In this document: piece after piece, positions 10,428 through 20,353 of the stretch
Position numbering within the stretch: position 1 is the stretch's first letter
Layout of the letters: the number at the start of each line of letters is the position of its first letter
Assembly (NCBI GenBank): GCA_019677205.1
Contig: JAAMXY010000109.1
Location: forward strand, 1 to 49,700
DNA: 49,700 nucleotides
Reading direction: 5' to 3'
DNA from: Pinguiococcus pyrenoidosus
Lineage: Eukaryota > Sar > Pinguiophyceae > Pinguiochrysidales > Pinguiochrysidaceae
Notes under the pieces: generated by a model
The model's database searches: none
Told to the model about the DNA's origin: nothing
The model's input: only the letters and a program-made list of their open reading frames with translations
Position numbers and translations under genes: made by a program

Positions 10428-11657
10428 TTCCTTCTGGCCAAGGAGGTCCTCGAGGACAAGTTGGGAAGCCTAACTGTTCTTTATGAAAGCTGTCCTTGCG
10501 CTGGGTTCAAGGACAATCAAGGAGCCTAGTTCATATTGGCGCTACGCGGACTTGGAGTCTGCGGTGTGTAGCTCTGAGTGGAGTTCTTCTTCCTTCGTTA
10601 CGTCGCTGTCCGTTTTACAGATCCGTTATACAGCAATTATTAGCGATCGTTACATCAACTCCTCACTGAATTAGAGAAGACAATCGCTGATTTTGGTTAA
10701 AATCATCCACTCTAGATCTCGGTTCGGCAACAGAGATCCAATCATGCTCGCTGGCTTAAAGTATCTTTTTTGAAAGTCTGCTGGTCCTTATCGGAACCAG
10801 TCGACGGGCCTCGTGCAAGTTCCACGGAGTCTGTCGAAATGCGACTGGAAGAAATTCTAAGCATTCCTTAGTGTCGGGTACATTTTATTGTCGAGTTACC
10901 ATTAGAACTACGATAAGGCACCTAGAAAAAAGGACAAATGCGTTCCAGAATCTATGATGAAGCCAACTCTTGTTTGATATATACCTATCAAGCGGCGACA
11001 TGCTCGGGCCTAGGTTTTTTTAGAACATTTATCATTTGGAAAAAATCTAACACCGAGTCCAAAAAAAAGCGTTGCGTTTGCACTGGTTCATTTTGTATCT
11101 AGGCTTTGTGAAATTGTCAGCATTTTCCTCTGCAGTGCAGATTTAAATTTCGTAGTGAAGAGAAATGCCACAAACGACCAAGCACAATCTGTAGTAAAAG
11201 GCAGAGTGGGCGACTTTGAAGCGGAGCATGCTGTCTCATTACAAAGAAAAGAAAATAGAGGCAACTGTCCTTGCGTCGTTGTACAGCGGCCCGCCTTATT
11301 TAAGATTACCGTGTTCAAGCACTCACAACGATATTTGAGTAGCGAGAAATCAGTCTGGATGCACGAAACAACAGTATGCATTGCTTTCCGCATCCTTTTC
11401 TCGCTGCCTTAATTTCGTTGTGAACGCGCTTCAGGACTCGACACTCAATATTACGGTCTCATGATTCGATGATGAGACAATGAAACAGACCCGTGGTAAC
11501 CTCCAAGACCACTCCAAGGGTCCGGTGGTAGCATTGCTACCGAGCCAACGTGGCTGAACCTGGAGCCACGACATCCTGATTAGAGGCCATGGCTGCAGGA
11601 GTAGAAGCCATCGCGAACGGAGTGGTGACCAGGGCTGCCGGATTCAAAGCGGCAGGA
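10428..11657. other. AT-rich gene-free stretch
   Basis: Clearly lower GC than the rest of the window, especially 10640-11450. Contains runs such as TTTTTTAGAACATTTATCATTTGG and A-rich tracts (kept short here) and no frame that looks coding. No terminal repeats, target-site duplications or transposase motifs were found by eye. It lies between two decayed coding fragments. Confidence 0.5.
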
Positions 11658-12031
11658 CTAGGAGCGAAAGCACTCGGATGAGCACCCAACGCGACCGGAA
11701 GAGAATTTGGTGTGGCCGGACACCTGCAGCGAGCTTTGGCGGAGTTCCTTGAGCTCCGCCAAGATCCGCTCCTGGTAGTCGTCGCTGGTCGGAGGGGCCG
11801 GAGAACAAGCGGGAAGGGCCTCTGTGGCCGCCACCGCGGTCACATGGCCGCCACCGCGGTTACAGAGGGCTTCGTCTCGTTGCTCTTCGAAGCTTCGGTG
11901 CTCTCCGAAGCATCGAGAAGCTCTTCAAGCTTCGCGACTTTGCGCTTTAAGGCAGCCGTCTCCTTCGCATGGGCTCGTTTCTGCCGGCTTGACGCGGCCT
12001 GGAGCCTTTTCACTTCGTTGCAGAGCTGCAT
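11658..12031 (-). pseudogene. Coiled-coil gene fragment broken by a 20-bp tandem duplication
   Basis: From ATG 12031 the minus strand encodes a basic coiled-coil stretch (EVKRLQAASSRQKRAHAKE, LKRKVAKLEELL), then a Ser/Thr linker, and stops at 11840. The protein-like sequence resumes in another frame from 11843 (DDYQERILAELKELRQSS) to 11658. The switch sits exactly on two adjacent 20-bp copies (11825-11844 and 11845-11864) that differ at one base. Because 20 is not a multiple of 3, the second copy moves the frame; with one copy the two parts would be one continuous frame. Further upstream (to about 12325) other frames also look partly coding, so the locus may carry more than one lesion. Family unknown. 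Confidence 0.5.
11825..11864. repeat. 20-bp tandem duplication, two copies
   Basis: Unit TGGCCGCCACCGCGGTCACA repeated once head to tail, with a single C-to-T difference in the second copy. It lies inside the coiled-coil gene fragment and accounts for its frame change. Confidence 0.9.
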
Positions 12032-12958
12032 GTTCGTGCTCTCTTGGATCCCAAATCTCCTCCGTCAATGAAGGTTCCATCGTAATTGTCTCCAGGCATT
12101 CGTCAGACGTGTCACCATACGTATGCGTCAGTTGGGCAGTTCCAACTCCTGTATACGAGGCAACGCTTCGCGAGTCCTTAGCACCAAAGGAACGAGCCGT
12201 GGCCGACTGCCCAGCCTCCTCCTCAGCACGCTAAAGCTGTCGGTTTCTTTCTGCGTGTAGTTCATCCCTGCATCAAGCATCCTGGAGAAACGCAGCACGT
12301 TGTAGTTGTCGAATATGACAATCATCTTTCGATCGAAACGAAGCTCTCAGCTCTGAAAGTTCCCTTCGTCAAAGAAATTCATGAGGCGTATTGACTCATG
12401 TTGCCAGCGATGCAGCGATAGACATGCGAGCCTTTTTTCTCAACAGTCCTGCCGGAGACATGCATTGTCCGTGAAGATCCGGGTCTCGTCGGCGTTCGTC
12501 TATGTAGCAACTCGACCCGCTATCTGAGGCCAACAAAGCCAAGGGGCCGTCGTTTGCTTGCTTGCTTGCTGTCGTTTAGCGCGCGGCGAGCGAGGCTCCT
12601 CGCCTGCCTTTCCGACGACGAATGGCGTCAACCCGCGTTTCTCGGGCAGGCATGCATGCTCGCTAGCACCTTTTCCGCTGGACGTTGGCGGGTTAGCGTG
12701 CCTTGGGTGCCTCAAAGGAAGACGTACGCTCGATATCGTCGCGTCAGCTTTTGAACAGAATGGCAGGAAGTGCTGCCCACGGCTTCCGAGTACCCAAGGT
12801 ACTTCCTGGTACTTTCAGTTTTCAGTACTTACCCTACCTCTTTCTCTTTCCTCTTGTCCAAATCTTGTCTTCTGTCTTTTTCCTCTTTCCACGTCCTCAG
12901 GATTCGGATCTGCCACCTTCGACGCGGCCAGCTCCGAGGTGGGGGAAGAGCTCGTGAC
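12032..12958. other. Spacer upstream of the RS protein gene
   Basis: Minus-strand frames at 12128-12325 may be further debris of the broken coiled-coil gene. From about 12.5 kb the DNA is GC-rich again. A pyrimidine-rich run followed by CCACGTCCTCAG at about 12890-12900 looks like a splice acceptor, so the RS protein gene may have an upstream exon or a 5' leader intron. CTTGCTTGCTTGCTTG occurs near 12557. Confidence 0.4.
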
Positions 12959-13939
12959 ATGGAGGCGTCGCCCAGGGCTGATCGAGAGAGCAGCTCGGAC
13001 TCAAGCTCGAGCTCGGCCAGCTCCAGCAGTGACTCTCTGTCGTCCAGCGACGATGACCGCAGGAGAAGGCGGTCGTCCTCGCGCGATCGCGGCGGAAACG
13101 GGAGGCGAAGCGAGGACTTGACCCACTCCCGCCGCCGGACCGAGTACGATCGCTTTCGGGACAGGCGAGACCGGCGCCGGGATCTGGGTGATCGACGAGC
13201 CCCTCGTGAAAGAAGTCGCGAGCGATCGCCGCGCTCGAGGAGGTACCGGGAGCCTCGGAGGACTGATGCGAGACTGCCTTCCCCTGGCAGAGGCCAGCGT
13301 CGGCCGCCTCCAAGATACCAGCGCCCTGGGGACTCGGACCGGCAGAGGCCCATGAGGCCGCCCTACAGGGGCTTTGACGACCGTCGCGATGCACACAGGG
13401 ACGCCGAGAGGGGTGCCCGTCCTCGCAGAGATCGACACGGGGAGGGGCTGCCGGCGCGCAGCCGCGGCGGAGGACCGGAGCATTTGAGAGGGATGAGAGA
13501 TGGCGATCGCGTCCCCGGATCAGGGCGGCAGGAACGAAAGGATGTGAAGCCGCGCGCTCCTCCGACGGAAGGCGGCAAAGGGCCTCCGCTGGACGCGTAC
13601 AAGCCCATCGAGAAGCACCGGAACATGCGTGCGAGGAGCCTGCGGCGAAAGCCTGCTTCGACGGGCTCCGCGGTGTCCGTGTCCGTGGGTGCGAAGACCA
13701 TGGAGCGAAGCAGCAACGCCTCCAAGGCAGTGTCGGAAGCTGAAGCCGAGAACGATGCTCGAAAGGCGCACAACGCGGGTGAGAATGGCAGCAAAAGGCG
13801 GGTTCGGAAGCTTAGCGCAGGAGCGCGAGCTGTCCTGCAAGCGCAGATGCAGGCCACGGCGCACCAACGGCCTACGAAACCGCAGATGCGCAACAGCAAG
13901 GCTAAGCCAGATGCTCTGGAAGGCCCCGCGAAGGAGTGA
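12959..13939 (+). CDS. RS-rich nuclear protein, probably splicing related
   Basis: A 326-residue protein from ATG 12959. It begins with an acidic/Ser tract (SSSDSSSSSASSSSDSLSS) followed by DDDRRRRRSSSRDR and about 130 residues dense in RS, RD and RE pairs (RERSRERSPRSRRYREP). The C-terminal 130 residues are basic and less repetitive (YKPIEKHRNMRARSLRRK). No RNA-recognition motif, zinc finger or other folded domain is visible. RS domains are phosphorylated by SR kinases and mediate contacts among splicing factors; a splicing or mRNP role is inferred from composition only. The frame is open upstream to 12770, but that part is hydrophobic and follows an acceptor-like CCTCAG, so I chose the internal ATG. 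Confidence 0.65.
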   Translation: MEASPRADRESSSDSSSSSASSSSDSLSSSDDDRRRRRSSSRDRGGNGRRSEDLTHSRRRTEYDRFRDRRDRRRDLGDRRAPRERSRERSPRSRRYREPRRTDARLPSPGRGQRRPPPRYQRPGDSDRQRPMRPPYRGFDDRRDAHRDAERGARPRRDRHGEGLPARSRGGGPEHLRGMRDGDRVPGSGRQERKDVKPRAPPTEGGKGPPLDAYKPIEKHRNMRARSLRRKPASTGSAVSVSVGAKTMERSSNASKAVSEAEAENDARKAHNAGENGSKRRVRKLSAGARAVLQAQMQATAHQRPTKPQMRNSKAKPDALEGPAKE

Positions 13940-14287
13940 AGGTCCTTGGAGAAGGTTGACGGCTTTCTTGTCTTGCATCCTTGTGTCCTCCTGCGCTCGG
14001 CCCTCGCAAGCCGCCAAGGCCCGTGTGCGTCATTCCCGCATTCGGATCTCCCGGCTCGTGCGGAGAGACGACTTCGCATCCACCGTGGCGCGGGCACCTT
14101 CCCCTGCGTCACCAGGGCCACCGCCTTTCCCTCTGCTCTGCGGGGCCATTCCATCTGTCACGGGCCAATTCTGCGTGCTCGTCCACTCAGGCGCTCGTCC
14201 GCGCGCGGCCCGCAGAAGCTTGCGCAGCCCTTCGGTCACATCGCCCCATCTCGCTGAGCCTCGCTCCTTGTGGCTGTGGAAGAACGA
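13940..14287. other. Spacer between the RS protein gene and TAF1
   Basis: 348 bp, both neighbours on the plus strand. It must hold the RS gene 3' end and TAF1 promoter. An in-frame TGA at 14255-14257 closes the TAF1 frame upstream, which fixes ATG 14288 as the first usable start in that exon. Confidence 0.5.
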
Positions 14288-17200
14288 ATGGCGCAGGAAT
14301 CCTTGAAGCTACGTCGGCGGCGTCCGGTCCCGAAGCTGTCCCGCGTTTTCGGCGCGGCGGCCGTCCAGTACCCGGCCCCGACAAGCAACAAGGAGACGGA
14401 GGCGCTGCTTCGCGAGACGTCCGGCGGCGACCGCTACCAGGCTCCGGTGGATGATAAGGTCGCCTTTGAGACCCCGGGCCTGCGCGCCCCGGCCACGGTT
14501 CCGGTTCGAGGGGTGGATGTCGCGGCCGTGGAGGGGATTGTAGACGATGCCGGGCTCAAGCAGGCCTTCCTGGCCGCGTCCGGGCGCGATGTGGCGGAGA
14601 TCCCGCTCAGCATGCATGCCGTCCACTATGATGCGTGGGAGGAGCGGATCCAATGGGACAATGAAGCCGAGGCGGCGGACGAGGCGCAGGGGCCGGAGCT
14701 CATGGAGCTGGAGATGAACAGCGGGAACGTCGTTTGGAGGAACAACTGCGAGCAGCTGCCCCATGGCTTCACCAACAGGGATAAGGGCGTGTTCCTGGAG
14801 GTGCCGAGGGATAGCGTAATGGACGTCGACGAGGCCATGTCGCGCAGATCCGAGGCGGACCAGGCGAAGGAAGCCGGGCCCGCCGTGCCCGAGAAGAGGA
14901 AGCAGCAACGCACGCAGGAGGAACTTCAGCAGAACACTCGCAATGTCTATCGGAGTCTCGGCATGGACGGGTGGACCGACTACGCTGCCAGTGCGAGCGT
15001 CGCGCGAACCCAAGCCCAGCAACGCCACGTCCAGCAGGCGCGCATTCAGCACCCCCGCGTCGCCCGCCAGCACGTGGGGGTGGCAGGCAAGCTGTCTCCG
15101 CACCAGAAGCGCTTCTTCCACCGACCGCGGATGATTCTGCCGCGGAAGTCGGTCACGGACGAGGCGGAGGGTGGGGACGGCCAGGCCTCCAACCCCCGAA
15201 GCATCGAGAAGCAGTGGCGCTTCCTCGTGACGAAGCGCCTGGTGAACCGCAGCTTGAACTGCACCATCTTCCGCCGTTCCCAAAGTATGGAGACCGCGAA
15301 TGTGCGGAAGCTGACAGACCTGGTCCTGCCGATAGCGGGGCAGAAGGGCTCCTTCGTCCTTCTCGAGCACATCTGCGAAAGGCCCCTGTACATATCGAAC
15401 CTGGGCATGAGCTCCCGCCTCGTCCTCTACAGTCGCCAGCCGGAAATTGCGGTGGCTCAGAAAAAGCGGAAGAAGCGCGGTTGGCGGAAGTACGTGCCCG
15501 TGGAGCCTGTGGCGGAGAATCAGAAGTCGCCTTTCCTCGGCAACATCAAGGAGCAGGCCGCCATCTTCAACAAGATGTACCGCGCACCCATCTTTCCGCA
15601 CTGTCCCCGGCACGGTGGGATCATCGGCTTCGAAGAGTCCCAGGAGGGACGTTCCCTGCGAAAGAGCGAGTGGTTCGTCTTGGTGCACATCAACGAACGG
15701 TACCTGAGCCCGCGCGAGATGAAAAGGCAGGCGATCGAGGCGAAGCAAGGGAAGCTGAGCACGGTCTTCGCCGTCCGGGAGATACGCAGGGGAAGTGTCT
15801 TCGTTGTTGGGCAGCAGGAACCGATCCATCCCATTCTGCAGCCGGACTCCGATCAGTTTCGCGAGCTCGAAAAGGCTTTCTACACCTTCTTCCTGGCGAA
15901 GTTCCTCCAAGACAAGAACCGGGAGGTCTCGATTCACGAGGCGGCGGCACACCTCCCCGACGCGCAGAAGTCCAGCCTTCGGGAGGCGTTGGAGAGCATC
16001 GCCACCGAGGTGCACCAGCAAGTGGGGTTTTTCCGCCTGCGGCAGGACGCGCCGGAACACGAGGAGCTGGCCGAGGCGATCTCTCCTGAGGCGGTCTGTG
16101 CCTACCAGTCTGCATTCTGTGCGTGGGACGAGCTCAGGAAAATGGGGATACCTTCTTCGATGGTGGATGCGTCGAGGCTGGCCGGTGCCTTGCATGTCTA
16201 CGACAGCATCCTCTTCAACATCGACCACCGGCGCACCATCCTGAAGGCGAAGCTCAAGCTGTGGAAGACCTCCCGGGATCGCAGCATGAAGATGGCAATC
16301 GAAGTCGCGCTGGCTCAAAAGCTGTATGACAAGCTTGACAGTGCTGAAAAGCGGATGCGCAAAGCAGCTGCGATCGCCAGATTCGTCAACGAGCAGCTCC
16401 AGCTCGCGCCCTGGACGCAGTGCGACGTCTTCTCCCAAAGCCAGTCTGCCCAAGGCAGTGCCGCGTATCAGATGGAGGTTCTCGGAGTCGGAGATCCCAG
16501 TGGCTGCCATGAGGGATTCAGCTACACGAGAGAGTATCTCGCGCACCTGTTCCAGGCTGACCAGGGCAAATCCGCGTCGCACGGGGGAAACACGCGCCCC
16601 TACTCAGACCTTCGGAAGCTCACCAGCAAAGAGCTCAATACGCTGCTCAAGAAGGAGCTGGGCCTGACCAACGCTCAGCTGGCGCAAATGGAGCGCTGGA
16701 GCAAGACCAATCTGCTCGCGGACTTCGCCGCGAATCATTCGAGCACCCCTGGGAAGGAGTATCTCAAGAAGTACGTGCGGGAGAAGAAGCGACCGACGAA
16801 GGACATATTTCTCGAGTACAAGCAGAAGCTCCACGCCGCCTGGGAGCGCCAGGTGCAGGCTCTCTCCGCAGATCATGTCGCTCCCTTGCCCTTCCTGCCA
16901 GCCGCTGCGGGGGGAAAGCAAGCTGGCAGCACGAAGAACGGGAGCAATGGTGCCGCTCCCCTGCCGACGGTGGCAGGTCGGACGACGGCGCTTGGTGAGC
17001 TGCTCGAAGACGATTCCGACAGCGAAGACGATTCGCCGGCCAGCATTTCGCCTGACGGCGCGGAGGACGAGGAAAGCCAGTCTGCTCCTTTCAGGCTTCC
17101 AGACTGGAGTGGAAAAGTCTACGTCCGGATCTGCCGTCGGGTGTCGCAGAAGGGGAAGGAAGAAATCGTGGTGCGATTCAACCGCGCGAAAAAGGTCGTC

Positions 17201-18412
17201 GACGCTTTCCAAACGAAAGGTACCGTGGTCAAGAGGAAGCCGGACGGCAAAGCTCTGCATAGAATCAAGAACCCGACGCTGCTCTTCGAGACCCGACCGA
17301 AGGATGTCATGACCCGAGCTCGGTCCGGCAGCATGGGATCCAGAGCAGAGACTGGGGGCACGACGCTCAAACTACGAGGCGCGTCCTCGGCCTCCTCGCG
17401 TGCGGTCCTGAATCTGACCGATATGCAGCGTAAGGCAGAGCTGGGCAGGAAATCGAAGCAGCGAAAGCGGAAGCGAGAGGAGGAGGCCGTCACCAACGCC
17501 TACCAGAAACCTCGCGCCCTCAATACTCGAGCAGCACGGGTCAAGCGGCCTACGGTGCGACTGAATGATAAGCTGTGCGAGCTTCTGTACAAGCTTTACA
17601 AAATCCCCGGTCACGAGCACTTCAAGCGCAAGCCAAGGATGCCCGACTACTTGCAACGGATCCCGCAGCCGATAAGCATCCAGGACATGCGCGACAGATG
17701 CAAGAACCCTAATCGGATGTACACGACGCGCCGTCAGCTCCAGGACGACATGAACTTGATGGCAATGAATGCAGAGAACTACAACAGGGCCCAGCATCCC
17801 GTGGCCTTGAAAGCGCGAGAGCTGGAGGCTCTGGTGAACCAATGGCTGCAGGAGAAGGATCAGATGTTTGCCACGCTCGAGCGAGAAGTTGAGGAAGAGG
17901 AGGAGGCGCGCGAGAGAGAGAAAGAGCGATTCTCAAAGGGCGGGAAAGGCAAAGGAAAAGGAAAAGGGAAGAGAGGACGCACGCGGTCGCCGACGGGCAG
18001 TCCCGTGAACACCAAGGCTGAAACAGACGACGCCGGTGCGGTGGGCGCGGCGGGCGCGGCGGGCGCGGCTGGCATGGGAAGCTCACCCCGCGCCGACGCA
18101 GGCGCGATGAAGTCGAGCGAGTCACCTCCCCCGAACCCTTCCGTCGGTCCTCTCACCGGTTTTATGGACTTCACAAGGCGGTCTACGCAATCCAAACCTC
18201 CGACACCATCACCAGCGGCTTCCGAAGCGAAGACCAGCCCGCTACCCGAGGTACTCGAGAATCCGATATGGCACGGTGGTCGCGGCAGTTTCCTCATCTC
18301 TTTCGCTCTCCAGGTACAACCAGCGCCAAGGCCGGCAATCAATCTGGGGAGCCTGCTGGATGACAGTAGTGGCAGCAGCAGCGGCGAGGAGCAGGTCCTC
18401 GAAGAGGGCTAA
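14288..18412 (+). CDS. TAF1: TFIID subunit TAF1
   Basis: A 1374-residue homologue of TAF1, the largest TFIID subunit, which recognises core promoters and acetylated chromatin. After an N-terminal segment with a DAWEERIQWDNE block (human DWEDxIIW), the TAF1-specific DUF3591 core runs from about 310 to 760: SPFLGNI, NKMYRAPIFPH, VFVVGQQEPI, AISPEAVCAYQSAF, LAPWTQ and VLGVGDPSGCHEGFSY. One bromodomain follows at about 1095-1190 with PDYLQRIPQP, MNAENYN (the acetyl-lysine Asn) and a C-terminal helix. Metazoan TAF1 has two bromodomains; single-bromodomain forms are usual elsewhere. The tail has KGKGKGKGK and AAGAAGAAGM low-complexity tracts. A stretch at 18251-18313 looks like a 63-nt in-frame intron, which would shorten the protein by 21 residues. 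The 5' start is the first ATG after an in-frame stop. Confidence 0.92.
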   Translation: MAQESLKLRRRRPVPKLSRVFGAAAVQYPAPTSNKETEALLRETSGGDRYQAPVDDKVAFETPGLRAPATVPVRGVDVAAVEGIVDDAGLKQAFLAASGRDVAEIPLSMHAVHYDAWEERIQWDNEAEAADEAQGPELMELEMNSGNVVWRNNCEQLPHGFTNRDKGVFLEVPRDSVMDVDEAMSRRSEADQAKEAGPAVPEKRKQQRTQEELQQNTRNVYRSLGMDGWTDYAASASVARTQAQQRHVQQARIQHPRVARQHVGVAGKLSPHQKRFFHRPRMILPRKSVTDEAEGGDGQASNPRSIEKQWRFLVTKRLVNRSLNCTIFRRSQSMETANVRKLTDLVLPIAGQKGSFVLLEHICERPLYISNLGMSSRLVLYSRQPEIAVAQKKRKKRGWRKYVPVEPVAENQKSPFLGNIKEQAAIFNKMYRAPIFPHCPRHGGIIGFEESQEGRSLRKSEWFVLVHINERYLSPREMKRQAIEAKQGKLSTVFAVREIRRGSVFVVGQQEPIHPILQPDSDQFRELEKAFYTFFLAKFLQDKNREVSIHEAAAHLPDAQKSSLREALESIATEVHQQVGFFRLRQDAPEHEELAEAISPEAVCAYQSAFCAWDELRKMGIPSSMVDASRLAGALHVYDSILFNIDHRRTILKAKLKLWKTSRDRSMKMAIEVALAQKLYDKLDSAEKRMRKAAAIARFVNEQLQLAPWTQCDVFSQSQSAQGSAAYQMEVLGVGDPSGCHEGFSYTREYLAHLFQADQGKSASHGGNTRPYSDLRKLTSKELNTLLKKELGLTNAQLAQMERWSKTNLLADFAANHSSTPGKEYLKKYVREKKRPTKDIFLEYKQKLHAAWERQVQALSADHVAPLPFLPAAAGGKQAGSTKNGSNGAAPLPTVAGRTTALGELLEDDSDSEDDSPASISPDGAEDEESQSAPFRLPDWSGKVYVRICRRVSQKGKEEIVVRFNRAKKVVDAFQTKGTVVKRKPDGKALHRIKNPTLLFETRPKDVMTRARSGSMGSRAETGGTTLKLRGASSASSRAVLNLTDMQRKAELGRKSKQRKRKREEEAVTNAYQKPRALNTRAARVKRPTVRLNDKLCELLYKLYKIPGHEHFKRKPRMPDYLQRIPQPISIQDMRDRCKNPNRMYTTRRQLQDDMNLMAMNAENYNRAQHPVALKARELEALVNQWLQEKDQMFATLEREVEEEEEAREREKERFSKGGKGKGKGKGKRGRTRSPTGSPVNTKAETDDAGAVGAAGAAGAAGMGSSPRADAGAMKSSESPPPNPSVGPLTGFMDFTRRSTQSKPPTPSPAASEAKTSPLPEVLENPIWHGGRGSFLISFALQVQPAPRPAINLGSLLDDSSGSSSGEEQVLEEG

Positions 18413-18664
18413 GCGACGATGCTAAAGAGAGCCCTGCTTCTCTTCTGTTGTGTGTTTGCTGTGCTTTGCTGTCCTTTGACTTTCTGGGTGTGTGCCTCTG
18501 TTGAAGGAGTTCAGGGATATCACCAAGACGATCGGTATCAAACGTGCCTTTTGGTTCGTGTAGTGAACGCGTTCTAAAACCACTCACATCCACGGATGGA
18601 TATCTCTTCTTGCTGGATAGCTCTCCTTTCTGGATCGCAAATCTTGCTGGTTCAAAGAAGTCAC
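18413..18664. other. Convergent 3' flanks of TAF1 and the TALE gene
   Basis: 252 bp between convergent genes, rich in CTTTGCTGT-type pyrimidine runs. No gene seen. Confidence 0.5.
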
Positions 18665-20353
18665 CTAGTCTGCCCACGCGCCGTTTCCTGCAGGGTGGGG
18701 CCGTCCAATGCCCCAGTATTGATTCACACTGTTCAGGACGCCCTTCATCTGACTCTTGTTTAGTGGCATAGAGCACGAGTATAGCACCCGCAGCTGGCCG
18801 TCCTCGATGTTGGAGGTGCTCCCGCGATGACGTTTGCGCGGTTGCGTAGGCACAACGGAGCGTCGACCTTTCCACAGGCGCTGCCGCTTGTTAACAAACC
18901 AGGTGCTCAATTTCTCGACACTGATGCCGCAAAGCTTCGCAAAGCGTCAAGAAGGAATGACAACAACGTCAACACCCGTAGAATTGCGTAGGAAGGCGAT
19001 CAAATCCCCTTACCATCGCAAGCGCTTCCTTCTCGCGGTCCGTCGGGTACGGATTGTTCCAGTTGACGTAGAGCCAATTGTGTAAGATGTTCGACGCTCG
19101 CTGTGGTATGCGCTTCCCTAGGGAACTCCAGCCGAGTGATTCACGCTGTCAGCAGAATTCTGCACACGGTTACGGCCACTAACCCGGCTTGTCCGAGCCG
19201 AGCTGCTCCTGCAGATACACCATCGATGCATCGAGTCGGATGGGTCGTTTCTCCTCGACGGCCTCGGCCGAAGCGCTCTTGCCGAGACCATACGTTCGTC
19301 CAGCAGCTTGAACCGCCACGGTCTCCGCGGGCTTTCGGGAGTCCCTCGAAGGCTCTCTCGTCGGCTCGGAGTTCACCTTCCACCCAACTTCGCCCGTTGG
19401 CAACATTTGACGATCTGTAGGGAGTAGCATTGCCGTTGAAGCCTCGTCCAAAAGACCAAGATGGGCATGGGTCTTTGCACTTCTTACTTGGCGCCTCTAC
19501 CGCAGCTTCTATGGGAACGTCGGGCGTGTCGTACGGAGCAACGTGTGGTACACGCCTGCACCGAGGATCATCGCTTCTTGTGTGAGAGGAAGACTGAACC
19601 TTTCCGAAGAACCCTTTCAACCTACCGTGGGACCTCCGAGCAGTCTTCTCGTTTAGCATTCGTTCGGACGGCACTTTCCACAGCACGGTCCTCCACCACT
19701 GGAACAGCCGTCGTTTGTGCTAGGAAGGCTGAGTTGGTGAGGATCAGATGACTCCGACGGGACAGACGATGTAGACGGACTACATACGTTGGGACGTGGC
19801 TTCGACGTGTCTGAGGATCTCCGACATGCGTTGGTCCTGAAAGAACCAGACCTGCAGTCTCCAGTGAGTCGAGCGGTGCCTCTGTGGAGCTCGAGCAAAG
19901 CAGGGCAGGCGCATCCGATGAGTGCGCTCGTACCTTGTCGCCGTCTAGAAGCTGCCTCCGCTCATCATCCAGAGTCGCGAGCATCCAATCGCTTTGCCTC
20001 AACGAGTTGAAAGCCACTTTCCCCGACGCCGTGGAAGCGTCAGCGTTGGATCGAGAGCTCGTGTGAAGACGGCAGGGACACGTACCGTGACATAGGTCTT
20101 CAAACTCATCGCTGGCGCTCGGGCCGTCCACACCCATCACTTTCGAAGTACTTGAGGATCGTTGTAGCGGGGAGGGAGCACACGGTTTCTCGGAGGGCTT
20201 GTCCACCTCGCCCGCGATCTCTCGCAGGTCCAAGCAGATCGGCAGCTCTGGAAGCGTCGAGAGGCCCTCTGGGCTGTAGTCCAAGTCAGAACCGGCCTTT
20301 TGGATTCTCTCAGTATCCGAAGCATCATGGGTTGTCTTGGCTGAGGTGGCCAT
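18665..20353 (-). CDS. TALE-class homeodomain transcription factor, five exons
   Basis: Predicted 468 residues from five exons: 20353-19784, 19719-19488, 19414-19184, 19117-19014 and 18934-18665. The introns are 64, 73, 66 and 79 nt, all GT-AG (donors GTAGTC, GTAAGA, GTTAGT, GTAAGG), and each phase matches. The last two junctions rebuild a TALE homeodomain: KRIPQRASNILHNWLY, the three-residue loop insertion in NPYPTDREKEALAM, then LCGISVEKLSTWFVNKRQRLWK. The WFxNxR recognition helix and the spacing from EK to WF are exactly those of the class. No MEINOX or BEL helper domain is apparent in the Ser-rich N-terminal 300 residues. TALE proteins are nuclear DNA-binding dimers; in algae they control zygote and life-cycle switches, but that role here is inference. 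Exon 1 contains another donor-like GTACGTG, so it may be split further. Confidence 0.85.

Noticed and set aside
14309-16582. A 757-codon minus-strand frame
   Set aside because: Antisense to TAF1, whose conserved blocks are all on the plus strand.
20084-20110. An extra intron in exon 1 of the TALE gene at a GTACGTG donor-like site
   Set aside because: The reading frame is open and protein-like across it, and no convincing acceptor with matching phase was found; kept as a note only.
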